A stretch of DNA of 64,000 nt from Loripinus fragilis (Eukaryota > Mollusca > Bivalvia > Lucinida > Lucinidae): the NCBI GenBank assembly GCA_964019695.1, contig OZ026514.1, positions 103,760,345-103,824,344 on the forward strand, written 5' to 3'. Both the position numbers and the translations under genes were made by a program. The notes below the pieces were generated by a model, which saw nothing but the letters and a program-made list of their open reading frames with translations, did not search any database and had not been told where the DNA came from. Positions 20,255-31,984 of this stretch are shown piece by piece (the first letter of the stretch is position 1; each line of letters opens with the position of its first letter).

Positions 20255-22390
20255 CACCCTGTACAACCGGCTGCTTTTATGACAGGTTACTAACAATGAT
20301 GACAGATAAGGGATTTTATGTCCCATGAAGGGTAGGTTATAATTTTCGGTTGGCAAAATTGTTAGAGAAGCCCTCTGGTACTTTGTGGTGGATGAGTACA
20401 TTGGTAAGTAATGCGAGATCTTACAGAAACAAGCTGACGTTATATCTCACAAATAAAGCCACACTTGATCATCCTTTCAGAGGGAAACCCAAGAAGTCAC
20501 AAAAAAGGTTATCAGTTCAAGTTGTGCGTCTCTCCATCAAAGACTGCTATCTGCACTTATATACAATAAAACTTCTATCATTTCGCTACATTTCTGCCAA
20601 ATTTGAAGCCACAGTTAGATTTCATAAAGTTATTGGAGCCCATCAAAGATGACAGGTAGAGCAAAAACGGCTGCCTTTGTCAACAGATCAATTCTAAAGT
20701 GGCCGCCTTTGAGGACAGGTCATGTATTTGAGTGGCTAACATTGATGACAGGTCATAATTCTAGAAAGTTACTTTAAACCAAAATATTTCTTCAGCCTTT
20801 GGTCTCAACTGAGAGCATAAATCATCTTCCATATGGCATTCAGGTCAAAATAATCTTATCTGTTATTTGGTTAACTGATATTGAGCATAGGTAAACAGTC
20901 TAGATCCAGACCATACACTTTAGAAACAGGGTCCATACTGTTTCTTAGAAGATTTTGATACAAAAAATAAGCTCAAAATGTATGTCAAGATCAGATATCA
21001 GTTGGATGACAAATGAGCATATACACTTTTCAGTGAAATCTTGAGTTTTGTCTGTGGATTGTGGGACCCTTTTTTTGTTTCATCATAGTGTGTTAATTTG
21101 ATTGGAGTGTTTCGTAATGATGATACATTGCAATAGTTAGAAGGCTTCCATGAGGGCTTGGCATTTCTTATGCTTCAACAATGGCAGAATTTGGTGTGAA
21201 GATTTGGTGCCAGTAGAATGCATTTAAGCCCTCTGGTGGCTTGTGCTGCTGTCTGTTCTAGAGTGGTGTTTCTGTTGTTATTGACTTGTGTTTATTGTTA
21301 CTCCCATTTTAGGAGTCTGTTATTGTTCTATGTTTTGTTGTACGTTACTTTATGTTCATTCTAGTTTTGCAATCATCTTGATGGGGTAGAGAGAGCTGGC
21401 TGCTTTGCTTAGTTTGTCCTTCTGGTGTCTTGTGATTGTTGTGTGGCTCTTCCTCATGGTGTCATGGGTTTGTCTGCAGTTTGTGATTGTGGTATTTCCT
21501 GATCATACTCACTTTTTATTTATTATTGTAATATCAGTTATTGCACGTTTGGGTTTTAAAGACAGGGTTTGGTTTGGGTTGTGCAACTTCCTGGTCACTG
21601 TTCGTGTTATTTTTGTTCAAAGCAGTACCAGTATGGTATGCAAGTTGACATCATGTGATGTTGACAGCTAAACAGGCATTGTGTCTTCTTGCGTCTTGGC
21701 TGGTATCTATTGTGTTGTGCCTTGGTGATCAAAGTATTTGTTTTTCAGATTTTGACAATAGGAATCCATCAATAGGGGTCAATCTAAGGGGTCCCCAAGC
21801 TCTAAATATTCCAAATTGTAATCCACAGCCAAAAAAAGTTTAACAAATACTTTGGTTACCAAAGCACAACACAATAGATAACAGTCAAAACGCCAGTAGA
21901 CACCAAACCTGTTTAGATTTCAACATCACATGATGTCAACTTATACCATATCAAGGCTGAAAATATTTTGCTGTGTGGAAAGATCATGATAGCATCTGTA
22001 TACAGTGATTCACTACTTTCCATTGATTCGTATAGGGGAGGTGTAATTTTCTTAAAATATTGTCCCCAGGTACTGGTACTGCATGGAAAAAATAACTTGA
22101 GCAATGACCAGGAAGTGGCACAACCCAAACCAAACCCTGTCCTTAAAGCAGAAATTATGAAATAACTGATATTACAAAACTCAAGATTTGTGAGAGATAT
22201 AACGCCAGCTTGTTTCTGTAGGATCTCTATTTACTAACAAGTGTTCTTATTAACCACAGAGTACCATAGGGCTTCTCTTACAACTTTGCCAACCGTAAAT
22301 TATAACCTACCCTTCATAGGACATAACATCCGGCATCTGTCATCATTATTAGTAACCTGTCATCAAAGCAGCCGGTTGTACGGGGTGTGC
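20255..22390. mobile_element. large foldback with invaded left arm
   Basis: The arm 20255-20457 plus 21043-21057 plus 21524-21745 is the complement of the continuous arm 21841-22390 (markers ACAACCGGCTGCTTT.ATGACAGG, AAGGGTAGGTTATAATTT, GACAGGGTTTGGTTTGGG). The left arm is broken by two insertions: 20458-21042 of unknown nature, and 21058-21523, a retroelement tail. The central loop is about 21746-21840. A direct repeat (GCAAGTCTGCT.TCTATGC) flanks the whole structure at 20187 and 22386. No transposase ORF. Confidence 0.7.
21058..21523 (+). mobile_element. 3' tail of YLDD-type RT element
   Basis: Matches the 32440-32955 tail (TTTGTTTCATCATAGTGT, ATGCATTTAAGCCC, CATTCTAGT.TTGCAATCATC). It is inserted in the foldback's left arm; the uninterrupted right arm gives the empty site. 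Confidence 0.75.
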
Positions 22391-22426
22391 AAGTCTGCTA
22401 TCTATGCTCATTGAAACGGACTATAA

Positions 22427-22767
22427 TTTCAAGAAAATCACAGCAGTGTTTAAAAGAATTTTATTCTGTCTGGAATTGCCTGTTTATACAACAAAACGCA
22501 AAACTTTTTCAACATAATCACCTTTTGTTTGAAAGATGTTGGGGTTGTTTGTTTTGTAGTATCCTGCTCAGCCCGAGTTGCCCATTTCACCCGGTTGCGT
22601 CTAAAAGCTGTAACCGAACCGATTTCGGCCGAATCTACCGAACTTACCGAATAGTCACTGTTTTAACCTATTGATTATAGGTATGTGATTTTCTTTATAT
22701 CCATTTAATGTTTTGGCCAATATCTCTGTATCCATAAAACCCTTCAAGTGCCTCACTAAGAATAAAG
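22427..22767. other. no recognised feature
   Basis: Spacer with a chance 95-codon ORF that resembles no known family. Confidence 0.35.
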
Positions 22768-22852
22768 GTGTCGTCGAGTTGTCTCATAAAGTGTCGCCAA
22801 ATTGTCTCATAATCTGTCGACGAGTTGTCTCAAAAAACGTGTCGCCGTCGGC
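22768..22852. repeat. three units of GTGTCGNCGAGTTGTCTC
   Basis: A short tandem repeat with a step of 23-29 bp, ending in GTGTCGCCGTCGGCGAC, itself a small palindrome. Confidence 0.65.
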
Positions 22853-22908
22853 GACATTCCGGTATATTTCGGTTTGTTCTGCCACCAAGTTTCTTTGTAG
22901 TAAATATA

Positions 22909-23946
22909 CTAGAGGACTTTGAAAACGCATCACCATATTTTTGCACTTTTCTTGCAAACCGTATATGCGATTGAAAAGTTACTCGCAGGTTTTAATGTGC
23001 AACACTGAATTGGTATGAATCAGTCATAAATTTGACTGCACTATTACGTGACGCTGCTGATGATGTCACATGGGTACATACAGCATCCAGCACCTTTCTG
23101 CACAAATAAATGAAGCTTTTTGATTATTTTTATGTTTAAGCTGTGGCGTATTTGGTGACATGTTACCAAAAGAGTTTATAGACTTTTTCTAATTAAAAGT
23201 AATTAATAACTTCAAAATTTCGAAAATAAACGTCAAATTTGAACATAAAATTATAGTTCCTTTTTAGAAACATCTCCATCAGTTACCTTTATGTACGCTT
23301 TCATTACTGATATTGATTACATACACTGACAAGCATGTGGGCAAGACGTTTTGATGTAAATCGTTGCAGGAGATCTACTGTCATGTGATCGGGAACGTCT
23401 TAAAATTTACGTTAACGTCACTGGCACAATTCAAAAGACACGTGATACAAGCGTAATTTATGAATAATCTGTCATTAGTGTATTCCCTTAGCCTCTCCCA
23501 ATAAAACTGGATGTAAGGAATCGAAACTTTGAAAGCTCCAAGGCGTTGAATTTTATTACTAGACTTTTGTAATCAGGGTGGGTGGGGTATGGCGGTAATT
23601 TTAAAGGGGTGTAATTTTGAGCATACCAAACTGTCGATTCATTTCTAATCCGTCAATGATGAACGTGCAATCGTGAAAGAAGCAAAGGACGCAAATTCGT
23701 TGAGTCAGGAATCAAAACTTAAGCGTGTTAAATTGCAGCTGTATTTGTGTCCTTCAAAATCGACCAACCCTGTCTTAAAACGGATACTTGTTCAATATCT
23801 TAAAGTAAATTTACAACCATGAAATTTCTAGGACACACTACAAGATGGTCACACTATGATATGCAATAATAATTATCTCACTGACATTCTCAGGGTTTGT
23901 GAAATAAAGAATTTAATCTGGGTGATGCGTTTTCAAAGTCCTTTAG
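22909..23946. mobile_element. 1.04-kb TIR element, TATA target
   Basis: CTAGAGGACTTTGAAAACGC..CACC at 22909 is mirrored with one mismatch at 23921-23946. TATA stands on both sides (22905-22908, 23947-23950). No transposase ORF. TA-type target preference suggests a Tc1/mariner-like non-autonomous element. Confidence 0.8.
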
Positions 23947-23950
23947 TATA

Positions 23951-25085
23951 TAAATAGCCTACATCTACATCTAACAGTTAAGTATCGTCTGTCACCATTG
24001 ACTATTATGATACTGTAGGCGGTAGAGAAAGAGAAACTATAGGGAAGATAGAAATCAGTAATAAGGAAAGAAAGAAAATTTAAAGAAAGATTTCCAACCT
24101 TCAAACTAGACCAATCTGGCTACGGTGACCGCTAAGGGGTATGGTAGCTCCACCAGCACAGCTCTAGCCATCACTAGGTTCTACTTGCAGTTGGCCCCTA
24201 ATTGTAACCTCTACCTACGCATGTAGATGAATGCCAGATTAATATCATTATTAATGAGGCTAAAACTATCTAATTTCTAGTGTATACAATTTACTTATTT
24301 AGACAATGATCTCAATTAATGTTGTATTTGTTAAACATATCAGGTGCTTTCATAGTTAGTGATTTCCAGTTACCATTTGTATTAAAAGTTTTTCCCACTA
24401 CACATTCTCTTATACTTTTAATCCCTATATTTAATATTAAACATGAAATATACAAAATATGCCATAACTCCAAACATTCTTAGTTATGATCTACTTCTGC
24501 AATAGTGTAACAGGTGCTTTGAAACCTCCGAAGTCAGATCAATGCTTAACTTGCACTTCTCTTTTACAATGCAAATCCTCCACCAACTGACTTTACAAAT
24601 TTTCACGGTGTCCCTACAACAGGCTTACAATACGCTTTATCCCTATGATCTGCAAAAGACATCATTCATATACTCTGAGTCAAACTTTCACGTTGGCAAC
24701 CTTCAATTTTCACCTCATCCAATCAATCAACATCCAAAACCAATCTTTGGTGCATAAAACATCTTCTCATTACAAAAGGACTTTAAATGTATGTTCTCCT
24801 TTGAATGCCGCTGAATATCTTTTTTAAAGATATTTCTTGTTAAAACTTGCAGGCACGATTAATATCTTGGATGAGTTCAAAGTTTGGCAGGATTGTACAA
24901 CAACGGAGTGGTCTATACTTTTGACTTCTTTCCTCACTGCGATTAAAAACATCTTATTAAATATTGTACAGCAGTTTATGAAAGGAATGATAAAAAAATA
25001 ATTTTGGTCTATTAAAACTTCAGGTGAAATTCTTATTAATTAACGTCTAGAGGTTTTCTAGCATCTAGTTTGTCTACATATGATT
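23951..25085. other. mostly unrecognised spacer
   Basis: 24030-24130 resembles the purine-rich repeat at 9770-9920 (CCAATCTGGCTACGGTGACC). A unit of the 18.4-kb array lies near 24850-24900. Otherwise AT-rich and non-coding. Confidence 0.4.
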
Positions 25086-25089
25086 TCTA

Positions 25090-25745
25090 TACACTCTATA
25101 CTACGCTACCTCATAATCTAATCAAATAAAAACTAAAAGAATTAATTGAACAAACATGTAACAGAGAGGGTTCACTTTATTTGGCTTGTAATGATAAAAC
25201 TGCCCTTTTTACTTCTGGACAACCTAAACGATATAAATTGTGGTCATGTCAGAAAATGTGTGATGCTCTCCATTATCTTTTGAACAATATATTTATAAGA
25301 TTTGGTTCGAAATTATATAGACTTGTAGGTATTCCAATCGGTACTAATTGTGCTCCTCTTGTTGCAGATTTGTTTTTGTTTTGTTATGAGAGAGACTTCA
25401 TGTTGGCTTTGTACGACAATAATCAAACTGATATTATTGAAGCTTTTAGCTCCACCTCCAGATATTTAGATGGCTTATTTTATATGATAATCCTTATTTT
25501 GAACAAATGGTAGGTCAGATATATCCTACTGAACTTCAGTTAAATAAGGCGAATTCTTTTGATACTGAAGCTCCATTTTTGGACTTGAACTTGTCCATAA
25601 CAAATGACATTAGATTTATGATAAACAGGATGATTTTAATTTTGAAATAGTAAATTTCTCATTTCTTGATGGTGATAATCCTCGCTCCCCTTCCTATGGT
25701 GTATATATTTATCAGCTTATTCGTTTTGCTATAGTGTGTTCTAAT
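25090..25745 (+). pseudogene. YLDD-type RT element, 5' part
   Basis: Encodes IEQTCNREGSLYLACNDK, TSGQPKRYKLWSCQ, RFGSKLYRLVGIPIGTNCAP and SRYLDGLFYM, then after a frameshift QIYPTELQLNKANSFDTEAP and FLDLNLSITN, and finally FLDGDNPRSPSYGVYIYQLIRF. This is a Penelope-related RT of a type common in molluscs and cnidarians. The catalytic YLDD has become YLDG and there are frameshifts, so it is dead. The frame is cut at 25745 by the inverted-repeat transposon and resumes at 31985-31988. Placement with Penelope-like elements is by the GTNCAPLVADLF and FLDL motifs. Confidence 0.8.
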
Positions 25746-26619
25746 TAGTGGGGCGGATATGTAACAATTTTGAGAAGAATCGTGCACTTTATGATAAAAG
25801 CATGAAACTTGGTACATGGCTAGTTGATAACAAAACAAAAAAATTAAGGGTCAGTGCCACGCCGAAAATGCCCTCTAATGGCCGCCATCTTGTTTTTACA
25901 AAATGGCCGCCTTTTTCAACTTTTTCATTATAATCTCATTATTTATTTGCAAACATCATGTTTTCTTCAGTTAATTTTACTTAAATAGCCATCAGTTATA
26001 ACCCCTAACCTTAAAATCATCTTTCAATTTTCAAAAATCAGGATTGAGGCTGTATTTTGACAAGATGGCCGCCACTTTTGTATCTAAATAGTGCAGCTAT
26101 ATTATAGAACTTTACAACGTTATAAATTTTGATGCAAATTACTTCTAGCAAGTAGAAATAGTCCCGTTTAACAAGTTTCTAGCTTATCAGCATGGCTTTA
26201 TTGTTGCGTATTGTTCAAATATGGTATTAAAGATGGCTACCAATGTGCAAATCATAACATACTATCTACTTTCATTTGGAACTGGAAGAATGTAGTTTGA
26301 ATTAATGCAAACGATTTCAAGAATAACTTTATTAAATGGCTTTGAATAAAAAAAGAGAGCATCCAACATACCATCCAAGACGGCTGTCAAAGTAGAAATG
26401 TTATATGGACACCATTTATTAGATGGCCGCCATCTTGTTTTTTCCAAAATAATTTTAAATTGCATTATTTTAAGCTCATACATTTGCAAGCCAATTTGTT
26501 GTCTTCATTTATTTCCACTTTTTTGCAGTCAATCATACTAATTTGCCTCAAAATTGTCATTTAGGCTTAGAAAACACAAGATTTAGGACATAGTCTCAAA
26601 ATGGCTGTCACATTTTGCA

Positions 26620-26790
26620 TCCGAGGGCCACGGGTTCGAGCCTTACCGGCGTCTCTGTGTTGTGGTCCTTGACCAAGACACATTTATACTAGCTTAGTAC
26701 TGGTTCAACCCAGGAAGACTCTTACCTGTTTAACTGAAAGATTGTTAATGGGACGTAAAGAATCAAATCAAACAAACAAAAAACATTTTG
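26620..26790 (+). mobile_element. SINE copy, 5'-truncated
   Basis: Contains a pol III B-box-like GGTTCGAGCC, then GTGTTGTGGTCCTTGACC, AGTACTGGTTCA, GGGACGTAAAGAATCAAATC and a CAAACAAACAAA tail. A second copy is at 36268-36410. The A box is not clear, so the 5' end seems lost. Confidence 0.65.
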
Positions 26791-27127
26791 CATTCTCAAT
26801 AGTGGTGGAATACCAACTTGACAAATTATGAATTTCCATGCAAAATTATTGTGCAATTAAGTAGAAATAGCTACACAAACAAGGGACGAACTTATCAGAC
26901 TTTATTTTTATTTTTTACTTATTATACCATGGTATTCAAGATGGCTTTGTATTTAGTTTAGAAAAAAAGAAACGTATTTTTACTTTCTATAGGAACATAT
27001 TTTGAGGTTGTTTGAAGGTATGAAAATGATTTTCAAGAAATTATTATACTTAATGAATTAGAATAGTAAAGGGGACATCCAACCTGTCATCCACGATGGT
27101 TGCCAAATTTGGTTTTAGACACTTATA

Positions 27128-28181
27128 CACTGAACCGAAGTTATAAGTAGCCACCATACAATTTTTGCTCCCGTTCAGAAAGTAAAAATCGCTCTCACAA
27201 AATTATAATTCTATAAAAAGGTCCAAGGCTTTGTCGAGATTCTGCAAATTATGTCGTTTCAAAATGACTGGTAGACCTTGCCCAGACGAGGTCCGAGTAA
27301 AGGTACCATCATTTCAAAAAGTCACATTTTTTAGTGTGATATAAACTATTCATCAAATATGTTATCCATTTATATTTTAAATAGTTTGAAGATGTTTATA
27401 ACAGCTGTGATATATGAAGAAAATAATCAAACGTTTTTTTGACAATTGAACACTCCATTTATCTTCTACGTTAACGTGAAGACAGCCACGGTCAAAAACT
27501 TAATCAAAGGATTTTAAGTTTAGCCATGCAGTTTGCATACTAACTTTGCATTGCTCTGTACGCTTTATTATCTGCGTCACAGCAGTGCATTTTTCAGGAG
27601 TTCTTTATTATGAATAGGCGTCACTGTTCTGCTTAAAAATTGAAATAAATCTTTAACAAATGACATTTAAATGACCTTTAAAGTTTCACGTAAAAATCGC
27701 AAGTGGATACCAAATTAGTAAAAAATACCGTTAGAAAATGGGCTCAACAAGTTGCATAGTGTTTTGTCAAACATATTAACATAAAATAAGACACATACAA
27801 TGATTTAAGTATGTGCAGCTGATGATTTCCGAAAATTTCGAAAAATTTGGAAAATTATTAATTTTTAAAAATTCATAAAAAAATCTGTCATAAGCAAAAT
27901 GTCAAGTGTCTGGTGTTTTTTCAAGTCGACTAGGCAGGTTTGCAATCACCTGTACTTGAATTTGATAAAAACTGCACTCAAACGCTTATTTTCTTCTAAA
28001 AGTTGATTTTTTGCATTTTTGAACCCAAAAATCGTGAAGTGATAGAAAACTCTTCCAAAGCACCGCTTAACTTTAGTCCATTACAATGCAAATACTTGGG
28101 TAAAAATTCATTTCAATATCGCTAGGGCTTAGTCAGAAAAAAATAAATTGAAAAGTGGCTACTTAGAACTTCGGTTCAGTG
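27128..28181. mobile_element. 1.05-kb TIR element in the transposon
   Basis: CACTGAACCGAAGTT.TAAG..CCAC is mirrored at 28155-28181, with TA on both sides (27126-27127, 28182-28183). The right half resembles 62500-62975 (TTCCAAAGCACCGC, TTAGTCCATTA.AATGCA). No ORF. TA target suggests Tc1/mariner type. Confidence 0.75.
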
Positions 28182-28978
28182 TACATATGTTGCTATTAAG
28201 TGTGTTCTATATAAAATTGATATGATCAAAATGAGATACAAAGAATTTTTGTACCTATAGCAAACTGAAACTGTCCTTTGTAGAATTGCCATTGCATAAA
28301 ATATCATTTGTTTACATCAGATTTTAGTGAAAAATCCTATAAAATCTGTAATAGAGATATCAAAGTTTCTTTTTGATCTTTCTCCTTCTCATCAAGTTAC
28401 CATAGGCTTAAAAGGCTATATGTCTCCTAAAACTGTATTTAATTTAAAAAAAAAGTACTAAGACCACAACCCTCCATTTTCACACACATCAACTTTTCAA
28501 CTTGATCTTGTCAAATGACGTTTTTGCTGCAGCCAGCCTTATTAGGTTGTGTTGATGATGTAGCTGGCACTATCATATCTACTTGAAAGTTATCAAAGTT
28601 TATATAATTCTGAAGTCAATCCAATATATAGTGTTGCAGACATCTTAGTTTCTAGCCAAAGCTTCCCTCACCAATTGCTTGCTAGTGAGTCGGGCATTTG
28701 ATTCCATAATAGTTAAGTCCAAAAACCTCTTCAGTCTAGTTAGTTGAAACCAAAGCTTTTTGTCAATTTAGGTATGTAGGGTTCTTAAATGTTGATGTTA
28801 TTTTGCTCTGTATTTAAAGTAATGGTCTTTTACAGCCCAGGGAGCTTCAGTTAGGTGCCCAAACCGCATATTCAGTTGAATCCCTGTCCTTGCTGTATCA
28901 ATTCTTGCTTTTCGTGATTTATTGTTCACTGTGGTTATTCATTGACTAAACATTCGTCCTAGAAATCGTTCCAAGGTA
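28182..28978. other. interior of the transposon, unrecognised
   Basis: Non-coding AT-rich sequence between two nested MITEs. It may be relic coding sequence of the host transposon, but I cannot recognise any transposase. Confidence 0.3.
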
Positions 28979-29752
28979 AACTCCAGCTGTTAAGTTTTTA
29001 GACTTAATTTTTCTCAATAACTTTTTTATCTTCAATTTTAGCGAAATGTGTTCACGATGAAAGATGTAGAGGAGAATTTCCGCCAACTTCTCCAAAAGGT
29101 CTCGTTCTTGTCGCGCAAACAGATTTTTGTGTATATAGATGAGGATTTTGCAATAAATTGAATTCGTCCCTAAATTTCTCAGTCTTTTAATGACAGGTAT
29201 AATTCGTATAGGCGTGACAGAAAGGGGTAGTTTCAAAATATATTCGGAAGCGGTGCATATTCCCGTTCTTCAAAGGCTGTGTATTACATAAAACTGCCTT
29301 TAACATACTCAGAATTTACCGTGCATATGCAGAATCAACATAAAGCAGCAGAACAAAGGCTGGGTTATCGCATGACGTGCATTTTTTTCTCTTGTTCACG
29401 TGCTATGAAATGAAAGGTTTTGAGATGATCCTACTAGCTTAACGCACGAGCGAATAAGGCGCGATTTCTATTATATTTGAACAAGCCATCCATCGCTTTA
29501 GTAATTGAATTAGGGCGGTGCAATGTAACTTTTTGACTGACATCTTGGACTTAGTTTATTTGCGCTTTGCTTAAAATAGTCAAAGAGTGCATCTAAGCAC
29601 AGATTAACTTGCAGCATCTAGGATGTTGGAACCATTTGGAGAAGTTGGCGGAGATGTTCCTGAATACTTTTCATCGCGAACACATTTTGCTAAAATTGAA
29701 GATAAAAAAGTTATTGCGAAAAATTAAGTCTAAAAACATAACAGCTGGAGTT
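28979..29752. mobile_element. 774-bp MITE with ~115-bp TIRs
   Basis: AACTCCAGCTGTTA and about 100 further bases (TTTTTAGACTTAATTTTTC, TTTTTTATCTTCAATTTTAG) are mirrored at 29635-29752. TA flanks both sides (28977-28978, 29753-29754). The ORF across the left TIR on the minus strand is a shadow. The arms are about 90% alike. Confidence 0.82.
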
Positions 29753-30044
29753 TAGTAGTGCTGTTGTGGTTCTCATTTTATTAGTGGTTTGTATGTACTT
29801 TTATATACACGCATGTGAATGATTTTGGTTATGTTAAGATAGCCTAGTAACTGCCTTCAAGGGGAGAGCTACATCACCACTGTATACTATCTATCTGTAT
29901 ATTTAGTTTTCCCCATTTTGATTTTGTAGGAAGAATGTTAGCTCTGATAGTACTAGTTTCTGGTCATTGCTATAATTTTACCTAGTATATAAGCAAAAAT
30001 GGGAATAACATGTCCGGAATGACGCAGGCCAACAGTCGCTAGGT

Positions 30045-30975
30045 GAAGAAGCAATGAAAGAAGCGCGGAAAGAGCATTATGAAGTTACTCGAATTCGAAC
30101 TCTTTGGAATGCAGAAGGCATGCCAGAAGAAATCTCAGTTGAAGGTCCAGCCAGCTGATCAGTACTGGAATTATCACAAAAACAATTAGCAGGATGCGTT
30201 CTAACAAAGCAGACGTATCATTAGCAATTGTCATCCAGATGCTTTATTCTACATGCATTTTGGAAACTGGTACAGTCGAGGTGTTTGGCCTAATCTGCAA
30301 CATAATCTCGATTGTTAGTATTTAGTGAAGTTGAAAGGGGGTGCTCTGAACAGAGGCTTGAAGTTAATTAAGCAATTAATAAGGGTGTTAAAGTGCATAT
30401 TGGAGAGACATATCAGGCAGAGAGTTGAGATTGACGAGATGCAGTGCAGATTTATGTCAGGCCATGGTGGCACTACAGTTCGGGTCTTCATTTTTAGCCA
30501 GCTACAGAAGTTGCTCCTGACTTCTAACAAGCCATTCTACGTCACATGTCATTCATGAACATAGAGAAGGACAGCAGGTAGGTAGTGTGCATGCTTTTAA
30601 ATCAACAAGTAGTTGGCGGAATTGATGAATGGCATGATCAAGGACATGAAAAGCAGGACAATAGTTGGCAATTGTCGCAGTGAGAAGTTTTTTGGTGTTG
30701 ATGTTCATCGTGGCTCTGTTCTGACTCCACTGCTCTTAATTGTTATGCAAGAGGCTCTCACCACGGAATTCAGAACAGACTGCACATAGTGGCTGCTATA
30801 CAAATATGATCCGGTGATCAAGGCTGAGTCCATGGAGGAATTGCTGGTGAAATTGGATGCATGGAAGTATTGGAAGGAGAAGGCTCTTCATGTGAACATA
30901 ATAATATGAAGTCATATACAAGTAAAGTCGTCCCTTGAGCTAAAGTGCACCAAATGCCTGTGGCACAACACTACT
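30045..30975 (+). pseudogene. dead RTE-type retrotransposon fragment
   Basis: The plus strand, across frames, gives EEAMKEARKEHYEVTRIRT, VEIDEMQCRFMSGHGGTT, FSQLQKLLLTSNKPFY, then FGVDVHRGSVLTPLLLIVMQ, EALTTEFRTDC and EELLVKLDAWKYWKEKALHVN. These are the RTE-clade landmarks (usual forms: IDDMQFGFMPGRGTTDAIF, GVHQGSVLSPLLF). The catalytic YADD position reads YKYD, and stops and frameshifts are present. It is nested in the inverted-repeat transposon and far older than the flanking LINEs. Confidence 0.75.
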
Positions 30976-31984
30976 TAATGATGGAAGATGGAGGTGATAG
31001 CACCTGATAAAAAGTTGAGGTAGGAGATCTGTACCCATATGGACATTCTCTACGCTAGAGACATCCTCGAGCTGCCTGCAGTCATACATTGCAAATGTAC
31101 ATGGCAGAAACTCTGTAAACTTCTTAACCTTATGATCATCTGCTGCCCTTGACTCGAGACAGGTAGTGATAAACATGCATTCATTGTTTTGTTTTTGTTG
31201 AATGTATGTTCACTAGCATTATACATCCTAGCTAGTGATGTCGAAAATGCCTAATAGCAAAAATGTAATGATTTATTTAGAAAGAACAGCAAAAAATACC
31301 AATAAATAGGATTTTTCAATTCGGCGGCCATCTTGGATGCCATGCTTGAATAAACAGTTAAGAAAATTTCAAAATTACATATTATATATAAGAAACGAAC
31401 ATTCATTGCTACTAAAGCAAATTTCACTCATACAAATCTCAATGATATATTAATGTATAAAAACGAAAACCATAAAATGACTCTTCTTTGGCAGCCATCT
31501 TGGATGCCATATTGTATCAAGGCTCTCTTATAAATTGTTCACAAATAACAAAGTCACATTTTGAGCCTTTCTATGCTTGAAACAACTTGAATTTGATGCA
31601 ATAATCTGAATTAAGTTAATTATATGATGTTTTCATAAAGCAAGCTTGATTTAACATATAAAAATGGCGACCATCTTATAAAATGGCCACCATCTTGGTT
31701 AATATGCCAATCTTCATGTGATTTCAGATAATTACAAATGTTCTATTGTTAAAATTCACACTTACACAGGCTTTAAATAAAAGTTTATTGCAAAATGAAA
31801 CCCAATTTAACAGTTATTACACGAAAATAGGTCCCCATTTTGAAATTCAAGATGGCGGCCGTCAAGGTGCATTTCTGGCTTGGCACTGACCCTCAGAAAT
31901 TTTGATAATTACTAATCTGGCCATGTACCAAGTTTCATGCTTTTATCATAAAATGCACGATTTTTTCACATATCTGCCCCACTA

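Larger units (their letters stand above)
25746..31984. mobile_element. 6.24-kb TIR transposon with nested insertions
   Basis: The ends TAGTGGGGCGGATATGT and ACATATCTGCCCCACTA begin inverted repeats of about 140 bp, including GATAAAAGCATGAAACTTGG and AGGGTCAGTGCCA. The 3-bp target duplication AAT (25743-25745, 31985-31987) is confirmed because the flanking RT frame rejoins exactly when the insert is taken out. Beyond the TIRs, AAGATGGCNGCC motifs recur in both subterminal regions (for example 25878, 26063, 26233, 26421 and 31325, 31490, 31670, 31850). It contains a SINE, two MITEs and a dead RTE copy, and I find no transposase ORF. Superfamily unassigned. Confidence 0.85.

Noticed and set aside
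30940..31176. 78-codon minus-strand ORF next to the RTE remnant
   Set aside because: I could not match it to RTE or any other family.
25746..31984. CACTA (EnSpm) transposon
   Set aside because: The ends read TAGTG inward rather than CACTA inward and no transposase is visible; only the 3-bp duplication and subterminal motifs agree.
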